A DNA stretch of 64,000 nucleotides from Osmia lignaria lignaria (GCF_051020975.1 NW_027478159.1:17066501-17130500); one strand, 5' to 3'; numbered from the stretch's first letter, positions 24,464 to 36,667 are shown. Translations and numbers: made by a program. Notes: a model not told the origin generated them from the sequence alone.

Positions 24464-25429
24464 TTGGAGATTTATCTCAAGGGAAGGGGCCTGTCGGACA
24501 TATTTCGATATATTTCTTCTTCTTGTTGTTCTTCTTCTGCACAGCTAAAATGGAAGTGGCATTTCCAGCTCGCCATAGTGCAGAGTTATCTCAAAGAAAG
24601 GGGCCACGGTGTTTCTGTATCTCTATTATGTTGGTGCGGCTTCGGAACTTTTAAATATCTTGATATATCTCGAGAACTACGAATCTGATCAAAAAATATC
24701 ATAGAACATAAAAAGTAGGAAACTTAATTCTCTACAAAAAAGGTCTCACAAGATTTTCCCATAGCACGCTTCGTTTCCGAGATATTTGCAGATTTATCTC
24801 AAGGGAAGGGGCCTGGCGGACATATTTCGAGATATTTCTTCTTCTTGTTGTTCTTCTTCTGCACAGCTAAGCTGGAAGTGGCATTTGCAGCTCGCAATAG
24901 TGCAGAGTTATCTCAAAGAAAGGGGCCACGGTGTTTCTGTATCTCTATTATGTTGGTGCGGCTTCGGAACTTTTAAATATCTTGATATATCTCGAGAACT
25001 ACGCATCTGATCAAAAAATATCATAGAACATAAAAAGTAGGAAACTTAATTCTCTACAAATAAAGTCTCTTAACATTTTGCCATAGCTCGCTTCGTTTCC
25101 GAGATATTTGCAGATTTATCTCAAGGGAAGGGGCCTGACGGACATATTTGGAGATATTTCTTCTTCTTGTTGTTCTTCTTCTGCACAGCTAAGCTGGAAG
25201 TGGCATTTGCAGCTCGCAATAGTGCAGAGTTATCTCAAAGAAAGGGGCCACGGTGTTTCTGTATCTCTATTATGTTGGTGCGGCTTCGGAACTTTTAAAT
25301 ACCTTGATATATCTCGAGAACTACGCATCTGATAAAAAAATATCGTAGAACATAAAAAGTAGGAAACTTAATTCTCTACAAAAAAGGTCTCTTAACATTT
25401 TGCCATAGCTCGCTTCGTTTCCGAGATAT
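24464..25429. repeat. 966-bp trimer HOR, single copy at the end of the second 7.7-kb segment
   Basis: Monomers 24464, 24786 and 25108 have the same order and junctions as at 16736. Private changes are GCTAAAATGG at 24550 and ATAGCACGC at 24766. The 3-prime end has the GATAAAAAAATATCGTAG ending and leads into the 12228-like closing monomer at 25430. The matching position of the first segment has three copies. Confidence 0.9.
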
Positions 25430-26394
25430 TTGCAGATTTATCTCAAGGGAAGGGGCCTGTCGGACATATTTCGATATATTTCTTCTTCTTGTTGTTCTTC
25501 TTCTGCACAGCTAAACTGGAAGTGGCATTTCCAGCTCGCCATAGTGCAGAGTTATCTCAAAGAAAGGGGCCACGGTGTTTCTGTATCTCTATTATGTTGG
25601 TGCGGCTTCGGAACTTTTAAATATCTTGATATATCTCGAGACCTACGAATCTGATCAAAAAATATCATAGAACATAAAAAGTAGGAAACTTAATTCTCTA
25701 CAAAAAAGGTCTCTCAACATTTTGCCATAGCTCGCTTCGTTTCCGAGATATTTGCAGATTTATCCCAAGGGAAGGGGCCTGACGGACATATTTCGAGATA
25801 TTTCTTCTTCTTGTTGTTCTTCTTCTGCACAGCTAAGCTGGAAGTGGCATTTGCAGCTCGCAATAGTGCAGAGTTATCTCAAAGAAAGGGGCCACGGTGT
25901 TTCTGTATCTCTATTATGTTGGTGCGGCTTCGGAACTTTTAAATATCTTGATATATCTCGAGAACTACGCATCTGATCAAAAAATATCATAGAACATAAA
26001 AAGTAGCAAACTTAATTCTCTACAAAAAAGGTCTCTCAACATTTTCCATAGCTCGCTTCGTTTCCGAGATATTTGCAGATTCAGCTCAAAGGAACGGGCC
26101 TGACGGACATGTTTCGAGATATTTCTTCTTCTTGTTGTTCTTCTTCTGCACAGCTAAACTGGAAGTGGCATTTCCAGCTCGCAATAGTGCAGAGTTATCT
26201 CAAAGAAAGGGGACACGGTGTTTCTGTATCTCTATTATGTTGGTGCGGCTTCGGAACTTTTGAATATCTCGATATATCTCGAAAACTACGCTTCTGATCA
26301 AAAAATATCATAGAACATAAATTGTAGGAAACATAATTCTCTTCAAAAAAGGTCTCTTAACATTTTGCCATAGCTCGCTTCGTTTCCGAGATAT

Positions 26395-28320
26395 TTGCAG
26401 ATATATCTCAAGGGAAGGGGCCTGACGGACATATTTCGAGATATTTCTTCTTCTTGTTGTTCTTCTTCTGCACAGCTAAGCTGGAAGTGGCATTTACAGC
26501 TCGCAATAGTGCAGAGTTATCTCATAGAAAGGGGCCACGGTGTTTCTGTATCTCTATTATGTTGGTGCGGCTTCGGAACTTTTAAATATCTTGATATATC
26601 TCGAGAACTACGCATCTGATCAAAAAATATCATAGAACATAAAAAGTAGGAAACTTAATTCTCTACAAAAAAGGTATCTTAACATTTTGCCATAGCTCGC
26701 TTCGTTTCCGAGATATTTGCAGATTTATCTCAAGGGAAGGGGCCTGACGGACATATTTCGAGATATTTCTTCTTCTTGTTGTTCTTCTTCTGCACAGCTA
26801 AGCTGGAAGTGGCATTTGCAGCTCGCAATAGTGCAGAGTTATCTCAAAGAAGGGGGCCACGGTGTTTCTGTATCTCTATTATGTTGGTGCGGCTTCGGAA
26901 CTTTTAAATATCTTGATATATCTCGAGAACTACGCATCTGATCAAAAAATATGATAGAACATAAAAAGTAGGAAACTTAATTCCCTACAAAAAAGGTCTC
27001 TTAACATTTTGCCATAGCTCGCTTCGTTTCCGAGATATTTGCAGATTTATCTCAAGGGAAGGGGCCTGACGGACATATTTCGAGATATTTCTTCTTGTTG
27101 TTCTTCTTCTGCACAGCTAAGCTGGAAGTGGCATTTGCGGCTCGCACTAGTGCAGAGTTATCTCAAAGAAAGGGGCCACGGTGTTTCTGTATCTCTATTA
27201 TGTTGGTGCGGCTTCGGAACTTTTAAATATCTCGATATATCTCGAAAACTACGCTTCTGATCAAAAAATATCATAGAACATAAATTGTAGGAAACATAAT
27301 TCTCTACAAAAAACGTCTCTTAACATTTTGCCATAGCTCGCTTCGTTTCCGAGATATTTGCAGATTTATCTCAAGGGAAGGGGCCTGACGGACATATTTC
27401 GAGATATTTCTTCTTCTTGTTGTTCTTCTTCTGCACAGCTAAGCTGGAAGTGGCATTTACAGCTCGCAATAGTGCAGAGTTATCTCATAGAAAGGGGCCA
27501 CGGTGTTTCTGTATCTCTATTATGTTGGTGCGGCTTCGGAACTTTTAAATATCTTGATATATCTCGAGAACTACGCATCTGATCAAAAAATATCATAGAA
27601 CATAAAAAGTAGGAAACTTAATTCTCTACAAAAAAGGTATCTTAACATTTTGCCATAGCTCGCTTCGTTTCCGAGATATTTGCAGATTTATCTCAAGGGA
27701 AGGGGCCTGACGGACATATTTCGAGATATTTCTTCTTCTTGTTGTTCTTCTTCTGCACAGCTAAGCTGGAAGTGGCATTTGCAGCTCGCAATAGTGCAGA
27801 GTTATCTCAAAGAAGGGGGCCACGGTGTTTCTGTATCTCTATTATGTTGGTGCGGCTTCGGAACTTTTAAATATCTTGATATATCTCGAGAACTACGCAC
27901 CTGATCAAAAAATATGATAGAACATAAAAAGTAGGAAACTTAATTCCCTACAAAAAAGGTCTCTTAACATTTTGCCATAGCTCGCTTCGTTTCCGAGATA
28001 TTTGCAGATTTATCTCAAGGGAAGGGGCCCTACGGACATATTTCGAGATATTTCTTCTTGTTGTTCTTCTTCTGCACAGCTAAGCTGGAAGTGGCATTTG
28101 CGGCTCGCACTAGTGCAGAGTTATCTCAAAGAAAGGGGCCACGGTGTTTCTGTATCTCTATTATGTTGGTGCGGCCTCGGAACTTTTAAATATCTCGATA
28201 TATCTCGAAAACTACGCTTCTGATCAAAAAATATCATAGAACATAAATTGTAGGAAACATAATTCTCTACAAAAAACGTCTCTTAACATTTTGCCATAGC
28301 TCGCTTCGTTTCCGAGATAT
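26395..28320. repeat. Two tandem copies of a 963-bp trimer HOR
   Basis: Each copy is 322 + 322 + 319 bp: a CTCATAGAAAGG monomer (26395, 27358), an AAGAAGGGGGCC monomer with AATATGATAG downstream (26717, 27680) and a -3 monomer with CACTAGTGC (27039, 28002). Differences seen are few, e.g. GCACCTGATC at the end of 27680 and GGGGCCCTACGG in 28002. A third copy starting at 28321 is split by an extra monomer, so its -3 member falls at 29287. Confidence 0.88.
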
Positions 28321-29605
28321 TTGCAGATTTACCTCAAGGGAAGGGGCCTGACGGACATATTTCGAGATATTTCTTCTTCTTGTTGTTCTTCTTCTGCACA
28401 GCTAAGCTGGAAGTGGCATTTGCAGCTCGCAATAGTGCAGAGTTATCTCATAGAAAGGGGCCACGGTGTTTCTGTATCTCTATTATGTTGGTGCGGCTTC
28501 GGAACTTTTAAATATCTCGATATATCTCGAAAAATACGCTTCTGATCAAAAAATATCATAGAACATAAATTGTAGGAAACATAATTCTCTACAAAAAAGG
28601 TCTCTTAACATTTTGCCATAGCTCGCTTCATTTCCGAGATATTCGCAGATATATCTCAAGGGAAGGGGCCTGACGGACATATTTCGAGATATTTCTTCTT
28701 CTTGTTGTTCTTCTTCTGCACAGCTAAGCTGGAAGTGGCATTTACAGCTCGCAATAGTGCAGAGTTATCTCATAGAAAGGGGCCACGGTGTTTCTGTATC
28801 TCTATTATGTTGGTGCGGCTTCGGAACTTTTAAATATCTTGATATATCTCGAGAACTACGCATCTGATCAAAAAATATCATAGAACATAAAAAGTAGGAA
28901 ACTTAATTCTCTACAAAAAAGGTATCTTAACATTTTGACATAGCTCGCTTCGTTTCCGAGATATTTGCAGATTTATCTCAAGGGAAGGGGCCTGACGGAC
29001 ATATTTCGAGATATTTCTTCTTCTTGTTGTTCTTCTTCTGCACAGCTAAGCCGGAAGTGGCATTTGCAGCTCGCAATAGTGCAGAGTTATCTCAAAGAAG
29101 GGGGCCACGGTGTTTCTGTATCTCTATTATGTTGGTGCGGCTTCGGAACTTTTAAATATCTTGATATATCTCGAGAACTACGCATCTGATCAAAAAATAT
29201 GATAGAACATAAAAAGTAGGAAACTTAATTCCCTACAAAAAAGGTCTCTTAACATTTTGCCATAGCTCGCTTCGTTTCCGAGATATTTGCAGATTTATCT
29301 CAAGGGAAGGGGCCTGACGGACATATTTCGAGATATTTCTTCTTGTTGTTCTTCTTCTGCACAGCTAAGCTGGAAGTGGCATTTGCGGCTCGCACTAGTG
29401 CAGAGTTATCTCAAAGAAAGGGGCCACGGTGTTTCTGTATCTCTATTATGTTGGTGCGGCTTCCGAACTTTTAAATATCTTGATATATCTCGAGAAATAC
29501 GCATCTGATCAAAAAATATCATAGAACATAGAAAGTAGGAAACTTAATTCTCTACAAAAAAGGTCTCTTAACATTTTGCCATAGCTCGCTTCGTTTCCGA
29601 GATAT
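28321..29605. repeat. Third trimer copy enlarged by one monomer, with a hybrid at 28321
   Basis: Monomer 28321 begins like the first trimer member (CTCATAGAAAGG) but ends like the third (CTCGATAT, ACGCTTCTG, AAATTGTAGG, GGAAACATAATTC). It is followed by 28643, a complete first member, then 28965 and 29287. A one-monomer duplication by crossover between the third and first members explains both the hybrid and the extra unit. Monomer 28643 also has ATTCGCAG instead of TTTGCAG. Confidence 0.78.
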
Positions 29606-29927
29606 TTGCAGATTTATCTCAAGGGAAGGGGCCTGACGGATATATTTCGAGATATTTCTTCTTCTTGTTGTTCTCCTTCTGCACAGCTAAGCTGGACGTG
29701 GCATTTACAGCTCGCAATAGTGCAGAGTTATCTCAAAGGAAGGGGCCACGGTGTTTCTGTATCTCTATTATGTTGGTGCGGCTTCGGAACTTTTAAATAT
29801 CTTCATATATCTCGAGAACTACGAATCTGATCAAAAAATATCATAGAACATAAAAAGTAGGAAACTTAATTCTCTACAAAAAAGGTCTCACAACATTTTG
29901 CCATAGCTCGCTTCGTTTCCGAGATAT
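29606..29927. repeat. Displaced monomer of the domain III type inside domain IV
   Basis: This copy has the full set of markers of monomers 15126, 15770, 22854 and 23498: TTCTCCTTCTGC, GGACGTGG, ATTTACAGC, AAAGGAAGG, CTTCATAT, ACGAATCTG and GTCTCACAAC. I see one difference from 23498, TATATTTCG for CATATTTCG at 29641. No other monomer of this class lies downstream of 23.8 kb, and its neighbours (29287, 29928) are ordinary 319-bp members of domain IV. The transferred tract spans at least about 29675-29891. Confidence 0.85.
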
Positions 29928-30435
29928 TTGCAGATTTATCTCAAGGGAAGGGGCCTGACGGACATATTTCGAGATATTTCTTCTTGTTGTTCTTCTTCTG
30001 CACAGCTAAGCTGGAAGTGGCATTTGCGGCTCGCACTAGTGCAGAGTTATCTCAAAGAAAGGGGCCACGGTGTTAATGTATCTCTATTATGTTGGTGCGG
30101 CTTCGGAACTTTTAAATATCTCGATATATCTCGAAAACTACGCTTCTGATCAAAAAATATCATAGAACATAGATTGTAGGAAACATAATTCTCTACAAAA
30201 AAGGTCTCTTAACATTTTGCAATAGCTCGCTTCGTTTCCGAGATATTTGCAGATACATCTCAAGGGAAGGGGCCTGACGGACATATTTCGAGATATTTCT
30301 TCTTCTTGTTGTTCTTCTTCTGCACAGCTAAGCTGGAAGTGGCGTTTGCGGCTCGCACTAGTGCAGAGTTATCTCAAAGAAAGGGGCCACGGTGTTTCTG
30401 AATCTCTATTATGTTGGTGCGGCTTCGGAACTTTG

Positions 30436-30766
30436 AAATATCTCGATATATCTCGAAAACTACGATTCTGATTAAAAAATATCATAGACCATAAATTGTA
30501 GGAAACATAATTCTCTACAAAAAACGTCTCTTAACAATTTGGCCATAGCTCGCTTCGTTTCCGCGATATTTGCAGATTCAGCTCAAAGGAACGGGCCTGA
30601 CGGACATATTTCGAGATATTCCTTCTTCTTGTTGTTCTTCTTCTGCACAGCTAAGCTGGAAGTGGCATTTGCAGCTCGCAATAGTGCAGAGTTATCTCAA
30701 AGAAAGGGGCCACGGTGTTTCTGTATCTCTATTATGTTGGTGCGGCTTCGGAACTTTTAAATATCT
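30436..30766. repeat. 331-bp segment, copy 1 (repeated 964 bp downstream)
   Basis: The segment runs from the end of monomer 30247 through most of 30570. It shares with 31400-31730 a run of rare changes: ACGATTCTGATTAAA, ATAGACCATAAATTG, the +1 form CAATTTGGCC and TTTCCGCGATATTTGC. The copies stop matching at CTTGAT against CTCGAT (30767/31731). Because the change sits between different partners, the two flanking monomers are mosaics. Confidence 0.8.
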
Positions 30767-31399
30767 TGATATATCTCGAGAACTACGTATCTAATCAAAA
30801 AATATCATAGAACATAAAAAGTAGCAAACCTAATTCTCTACAAAAAAGGTCTCTTAACATTTTGCCATAGCTCACTTCGTTTCCGAGATATTTGCAGATT
30901 TATCTCAAGGGAAGAGGCCTGACGGACATGTTTCGAGATTTTTCTTCTTCTTGTTGTTCTTCTTCTGCACAGCTAAGCTGGAAGTGGCATTTGCAGCTCG
31001 CAATAGTGCAGAGTTATCTCAAAGAAAGGGGCCACGGTGTTTCTGTATCTCTATTATGTTGGTGCGGCTTCGGAACTTTCAAATATCTTGATATATCTCG
31101 AGAACTACGCATCTGATCAAAAAATATGATAGAACATAAAAAGTAGGAAACTTAATTCCCTACAAAAAAGGTCTCTTAACATTTTGCCATAGCTCGCTTC
31201 GTTTCCGAGATATTTGCAGATTTATCTCAAGGGAAGGGGCCTGACGGACATATTTCGAGATATTTCTTCTTGTTGTTCTTCTTCTGCACAGCTAAGCTGG
31301 AAGTGGCATTTGCGGCTCGCACTAGTGCAGAGTTATCTCAAAGAAAGGGGCCACGGTGTTTCTGTATCTCTATTATGTTGGTGCGGCTTCGGAACTTTT

Positions 31400-31730
31400 A
31401 AATATCTCGATATATCTCGAAAACTACGATTCTGATTAAAAAATATCATAGACCATAAATTGTAGGAAACATAATTCTCTACAAAAAACGTCTCTTAACA
31501 ATTTGGCCATAGCTCGCTTCGTTTCCGCGATATTTGCAGATTCAGCTCAAAGGAACGGGCCTGACGGACATATTTCGAGATATTCCTTCTTCTTGTTGTT
31601 CTTCTTCTGCACAGCTAAGCTGGAAGTGGCATTTGCAGCTCGCAATAGTGCAGAGTTATCTCAAAGAAAGGGGCCACGGTGTTTCTGTATCTCTATTATG
31701 TTGGTGCGGCTTCGGAACTTTTAAATATCT
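31400..31730. repeat. 331-bp segment, copy 2
   Basis: This is the match to 30436-30766, joining the 3-prime end of the -3 monomer 31214 to 31534. The CAATTTGGCC +1 insertion makes monomer 31214 only 320 bp long (319 + 1) and 30247 323 bp long (322 + 1). The shared insertion is a good single-event marker of common descent. Confidence 0.8.
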
Positions 31731-32814
31731 CGATATATCTCGAAAACTACGCTTCTGATCAAAAAATATCATAGAACATAAATTGTAGGAAACATAATTC
31801 TCTACAAAAAACGTCTCTTAACATTTTCCATAGCTCGCTTCGTTTCCGAGATATTTGCAGATTTATCTCAAGGGAAGGGGCCTGACGGACATATTTCGAG
31901 ATATTTCTTCTTGTTGTACTTCTTCTGCACAGCTAAGCTGGAAGTGGCATTTGCGGCTCGCACTAGTGCAGAGTTATCTCAAAGAAAGGGGCCACGGTGT
32001 TTCTGTATCTCTATTATGTTGGTGCGGCTTCGGAACTTTTAAATATCTTGATATATCTCGAGAACTACGCATCTGATCAAAAAATATCATAGAAGATAAA
32101 AAGTAGAAAACTTAATTCTCTACAAAAAAGGTCTCTTAACATTTTGCCATAGCTCGCTTCGTTTCCGAGATATTTGCAGATTTATCTCAAGGGAAGGGGC
32201 CTGACGGACATATTTCGAGATATTTCTTCTTGTTGTTCTTCTTCTGCACAGCTAAGCTGGAAGTGGCATTTGCGGCTCGCACTAGTGCAGCGTTATCTCA
32301 AAGAATGGGGCCACGGTGTTTCTGTATCTCTATTATGTTGGTGCGGCTTCGGAACTTTTAAATATCTCGATGTATCTCGAAAACTACGCTTCTGATCAAA
32401 AAATATCATAGAAGATAAAAAGTAGAAAACTTAGTTCTCTACAAGAAAGGTCTCTTAACATTTTGCCATAGCTCTCTTCGTTTCCGAGATATTTGCAGAT
32501 TTATCTCAAGGGAAGGGGCCTGACGGGCATATTTCGAGATATTTCTTCTTCTTGTTGTTCTTCTTCTGCACAGCTAAGCTGGAAGTGGCATTTGCGGCTC
32601 GCACTAGTGCAGAGTTATCTCAAAGAAAGGGGCCACGGTGTTTCTGTATCTCTATTATGTTGGTGCGGCTTCGGAACTTTTAAATATCTCGATATATCTC
32701 GAAAACTACGCTTCTGATCAAAAAATATCATAGAACATAAATTGTAGGAAACATAATTCTGTACAAAAAAGGTCTCTTAATATTTTGCCATAGCTCGCTT
32801 CGTTTCCGAGATAT

Positions 32815-33457
32815 TTCCAGATATATCTCAAGGGAAGGGGCCTGACGGACATATTTCGAGATATTTCTTCTTCTTGTTGTTCTTCTTCTGCACAGCTAAG
32901 CTGGAAGTGGCATTTACAGCTCGCAATAGTGCAGAGTTATCTCATAGAAAGGGGCCACGGTGTTTCTGTATCTCTATTATGTTGGTGCGGCTTCGGAACT
33001 TTTAAATATCTCGATATATCTCGAAAACTACGCTTCTGATCAAAAAATATCATAGAACATAAATTGTAGGAAACATAATTCTCTACAAAAAACGTCTCTT
33101 AACATTTTCCATAGCTCGCTTCGTTTCCGAGATATTTGCAGATTCAGCTCAAAGGAACGGGCCTGACGGACATATTTCGAGATATTTCTTCTTTTTGTTG
33201 TTCTTCTTCTGCACAGCTAAACTGGAAGTGGCATTTCCAGCTCGCAATAGTGCAGAGTTATCTCAAAGAAAGGGGCCACGGTGTTTCTGTATCTCTATTA
33301 TGTTGGTGCGGCTTCGCAACTTTTAAATATCTTGATATATCTCGAGAACTACGCATCTGATCAAAAAATATCATAGAACATAAAAAGTAGGAAACTTAAT
33401 TCTCTACAAAAAAGGTCGCTTAACATTTTGCCATAGCTCGCTTCGTTTCCGAGATAT
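32815..33457. repeat. 643-bp dimer block, copy 1 of 3
   Basis: A monomer with TTTCCAGATATATC and CTCATAGAAAGG (321 bp, ending in the -1 form ATTTTCCATAG) is followed by one with GCAGATTCAGCTC, CTTTTTGTTG and CTTCGCAAC. The same pair occurs at 36025 and 36987. Here it is followed by a run of three 319-bp monomers (33458, 33777, 34096). Confidence 0.85.
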
Positions 33458-35702
33458 TTGCAGATTTATCTCAAGGGAAGGGGCCTGACGGACATATTTC
33501 GAGATATTTCTTCTTGTTGTACTTCTTCTGCACAGCTAAGCTGGAAGTGGCATTTGCGGCTCGCACTAGTGCAGAGTTATCTCAAAGAAAGGGGCCACGG
33601 TGTTTCTGTATCTCTATTATGTTGGTGCGGCTTCGGAACTTTTAAATATCTTGATATATCTCGAGAACTACGCATCTGATCAAAAAATATCATAGAAGAT
33701 AAAAAGTGGAAAACTTAATTCTCTACAAAAAAGGTCTCTTAACATTTTGCCATAGCTCGCTTCGTTTCCGAGATATTTGCAGATTTATCTCAAGGGAAGG
33801 GGCCTGACGGACATATTTCGAGATATTTCTTCTTGTTGTTCTTCTTCTGCACAGCTAAGCTGGAAGTGGCATTTGCGGCTCGCACTAGTGCAGCGTTATC
33901 TCAAAGAATGGGGCCACGGTGTTTCTGTATCTCTATTATGTTGGTGCGGCTTCGGAACTTTTAAATATCTTGATATATCTCGAGAACTACGCATCTGATC
34001 AAAAAATATCATAGAAGATAAAAAGTAGAAAACTTAATTCTCTACAAAAAAGGTCTCTTAACATTTTGCCATAGCTCGCTTCGTTTCCGAGATATTTGCA
34101 GATTTATCTCAAGGCAAGGGGCCTGACGGACATATTTCGAGATATTTCTTCTTGTTGTTCTTCTTCTGCACAGCTAAGCTGGAAGTGGCATTTCCGGCTC
34201 GCACTAGTGCAGCGTTATCTCAAAGAATGGGGCCACGGTGTTTCTGTATCTCTATTATGTTGGTGCGGCTTCGGAACTTTTAAATATCTGGATGTATCTC
34301 GAAAACTACGCTTCTGATCAAAAAATATCATAGAAGATAAAAAGTAGAAAACTTAGTTCTCTACAAGAAAGGTTTCTTAACATTTTGCCATAGCTCTCTT
34401 CGTTTCCGAGATATTTGCAGATTTATCTCAAGGGAAGGGGCCTGACGGGCATATTTCGAGATATTTCTTCTTCTTGTTGTTCTTCTTCTGCACAGCTAAG
34501 CTGGAAGTGGCATTTACAGCTCGCAATAGTGCAGAGTTATCTCAAAGAAAGGGGCCACGGTGTTTCTGTATCTCTATTATGTTGGTGCGGCTTCGGAACT
34601 TTTAAATATCTTGATATATCTCGAGAACTACGCATCTGATCAAAAAATATCATAGAACATAAAAAGTAGGAAACTTAATTCTCTACAAAAAAGGTCTCTT
34701 AACATTTTGCCATAGCTCTCTTCGTTTTCCAGATATTTGCAGATTTATCTCAAGGGAAGGGGCCTAACGGACATATTTCGAGATATTTCTTCTTCTTGTT
34801 GTTCTTCTTCTGCACAGCTAAGCTGGAAGTGGCATTTGCAGCTCGCAATAGTGCAGAGTTATCTCAAAGAAACGGGCCACGGTGTTTCTGTATATCTATT
34901 ATGTTGGTGCGGCTTCGGAACTTTTAAATATCTTGATATATCTCGAGAACTACGCATCTGATCAAAAAATATCATAGAACATAAAAAGTAGGAAACTTCA
35001 TTCTCTACAAAAAAGGTCTCTTAACATTTTGCCATAGCTCGCTTCGTTTCCGAGATATTTGCAGATACATCTCAAGGGAAGGGGCCTGACGGACATATTT
35101 CGGGATATTTCTTCTTCTTGTTGTTCTTCTTCTGCACAGCTAAGCTGGAAGTGGCGTTTGCGGCTCGCACTAGTGCAGAGTTATCTCAAAGAAAGGGGCC
35201 ACGGTGTTTCTGTATCTCTATTATGTTGGTGCGGCTTCGGAACTTTTAAATATCTCGATATATCTCGAAAACTACGATTCTGATTAAAAAATATCATAGA
35301 AGATAACTTGTAGGAAACATAATTCTCTACAAAAAAGGTCTCTTAACATTTTGCCATAGCTCGCTTCGTTTCCGAGATATTTGCAGATATATCTCAAGGG
35401 AAGGGGCCTGACGGACATATTTCGAGATATTTCTTCGTCTTGTTGTTCTTCTCCTGCACAGCTAAGCTGGAAGTGGCATTTCCAGCTCGCAATAGTGCAG
35501 AGTTATCTCAAAGAGAGGGGCCACGGTGTTTCTGTATCTCTATTATGTTGGTGCGGCTTCGGAACTTTTAAATATCTTGATATATCTCGAGAACTACGCA
35601 TCTGATCAAAAAATATCATAGAACATAAAAAGTAGGAAACTTAATTCTGTACAAAAAAGGTCTCTTAATATTTTGCCATAGCTCGCTTCGTTTCCGAGAT
35701 AT

Positions 35703-36667
35703 TTCCAGATATATCTCAAGGGAAGGGGCCTGACGGACATATTTCGAGATATTTCTTCTTCTTGTTGTTCTTCTTCTGCACAGCTAAGCTGGAAGTGGCA
35801 TTTACAGCTCGCAATAGTGCAGAGTTATCTCATAGAAAGGGGCCACGGTGTTTCTGTATCTCTATTATGTTGGTGCGGCTTCGGAACTTTTAAATATCTC
35901 GATATATCTCGAAAACTACGCTTCTGATCAAAAAATATCATAGAACATAAATTGTAGGAAACATAATTCTGTACAAAAAAGGTCTCTTAATATTTTGCCA
36001 TAGCTCGCTTCGTTTCCGAGATATTTCCAGATATATCTCAAGGGAAGGGGCCTGACGGACATATTTCGAGATATTTCTTCTTCTTGTTGTTCTTCTTCTG
36101 CACAGCTAAGCTGGAAGTGGCATTTACAGCTCGCAATAGTGCAGAGTTATCTCATAGAAAGGGGCCACGGTGTTTCTGTATCTCTATTATGTTGGTGCGG
36201 CTTCGGAACTTTTAAATATCTCGATATATCTCGAAAACTACGCTTCTGATCAAAAAATATCATAGAACATAAATTGTAGGAAACATAATTCTCTACAAAA
36301 AACGTCTCTTAACATTTTCCATAGCTCGCTTCGTTTCCGAGATATTTGCAGATTCAGCTCAAAGGAACGGGCCTGACGGACATATTTCGAGATATTTCTT
36401 CTTTTTGTTGTTCTTCTTCTGCACAGCTAAACTGGAAGTGGCATTTCCAGCTCGCAATAGTGCAGAGTTATCTCAAAGAAAGGGGCCACGGTGTTTCTGT
36501 ATCTCTATTATGTTGGTGCGGCTTCGCAACTTTTAAATATCTTGATATATCTCGAGAACTACGCATCTGATCAAAAAATATCATAGAACATAAAAAGTAG
36601 GAAACTTAATTCTCTACAAAAAAGGTCGCTTAACATTTTGCCATAGCTCGCTTCGTTTCCGAGATAT
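35703..36667. repeat. 643-bp dimer block, copy 2 of 3, with an extra leading monomer
   Basis: The dimer is at 36025-36667, exactly 3210 bp downstream of copy 1. Monomer 35703 directly before it is a second copy of the TTTCCAGATATATC monomer that ends in ordinary fashion (TAATATTTTGCC). It looks like a one-monomer tandem duplication. Both have lost the TTG triplet that opens the conceptual frame in other monomers. Confidence 0.82.

Larger units (their letters stand above)
20087..25325. repeat. 5.2-kb duplicated block, copy 2
   Basis: This is the second member of the 7728-bp spaced pair. It carries private changes such as CTAACCTGG (20685), TGCTTTTC (21955) and GGGCTACGG (22029). The TGATCA to TTATCA change at 22433 removes the usual stop of the conceptual frame. 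The mixture of changes private to each copy argues against the pair being a simple assembly duplication. Confidence 0.9.
11262..25751. repeat. Array domain III: trimer HOR plus a 7.7-kb repeated segment
   Basis: The domain has 45 monomers, all exactly 322 bp. It contains the most homogeneous part of the window, 16414-19633. A 966-bp trimer HOR occurs once at 11262, three times from 16736 and once at 24464. A 5.2-kb block of mixed subtypes lies between these occurrences and is present twice, 7728 bp (24 monomers) apart. The domain ends where 321-bp and 319-bp monomers and the AAAGGAACGGG subtype begin. Confidence 0.85.

Noticed and set aside
11857..25064. AATAAA polyadenylation-like hexamer at 11857-11862 and at the same place before monomers 16414, 17380, 18346, 19312, 24142 and 25108.
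   Set aside because: It results from one A-to-T change in an A-run (ACAAAAAAGG to ACAAATAAAG) that spread with the HOR. There is no transcript or gene upstream to support a functional signal.
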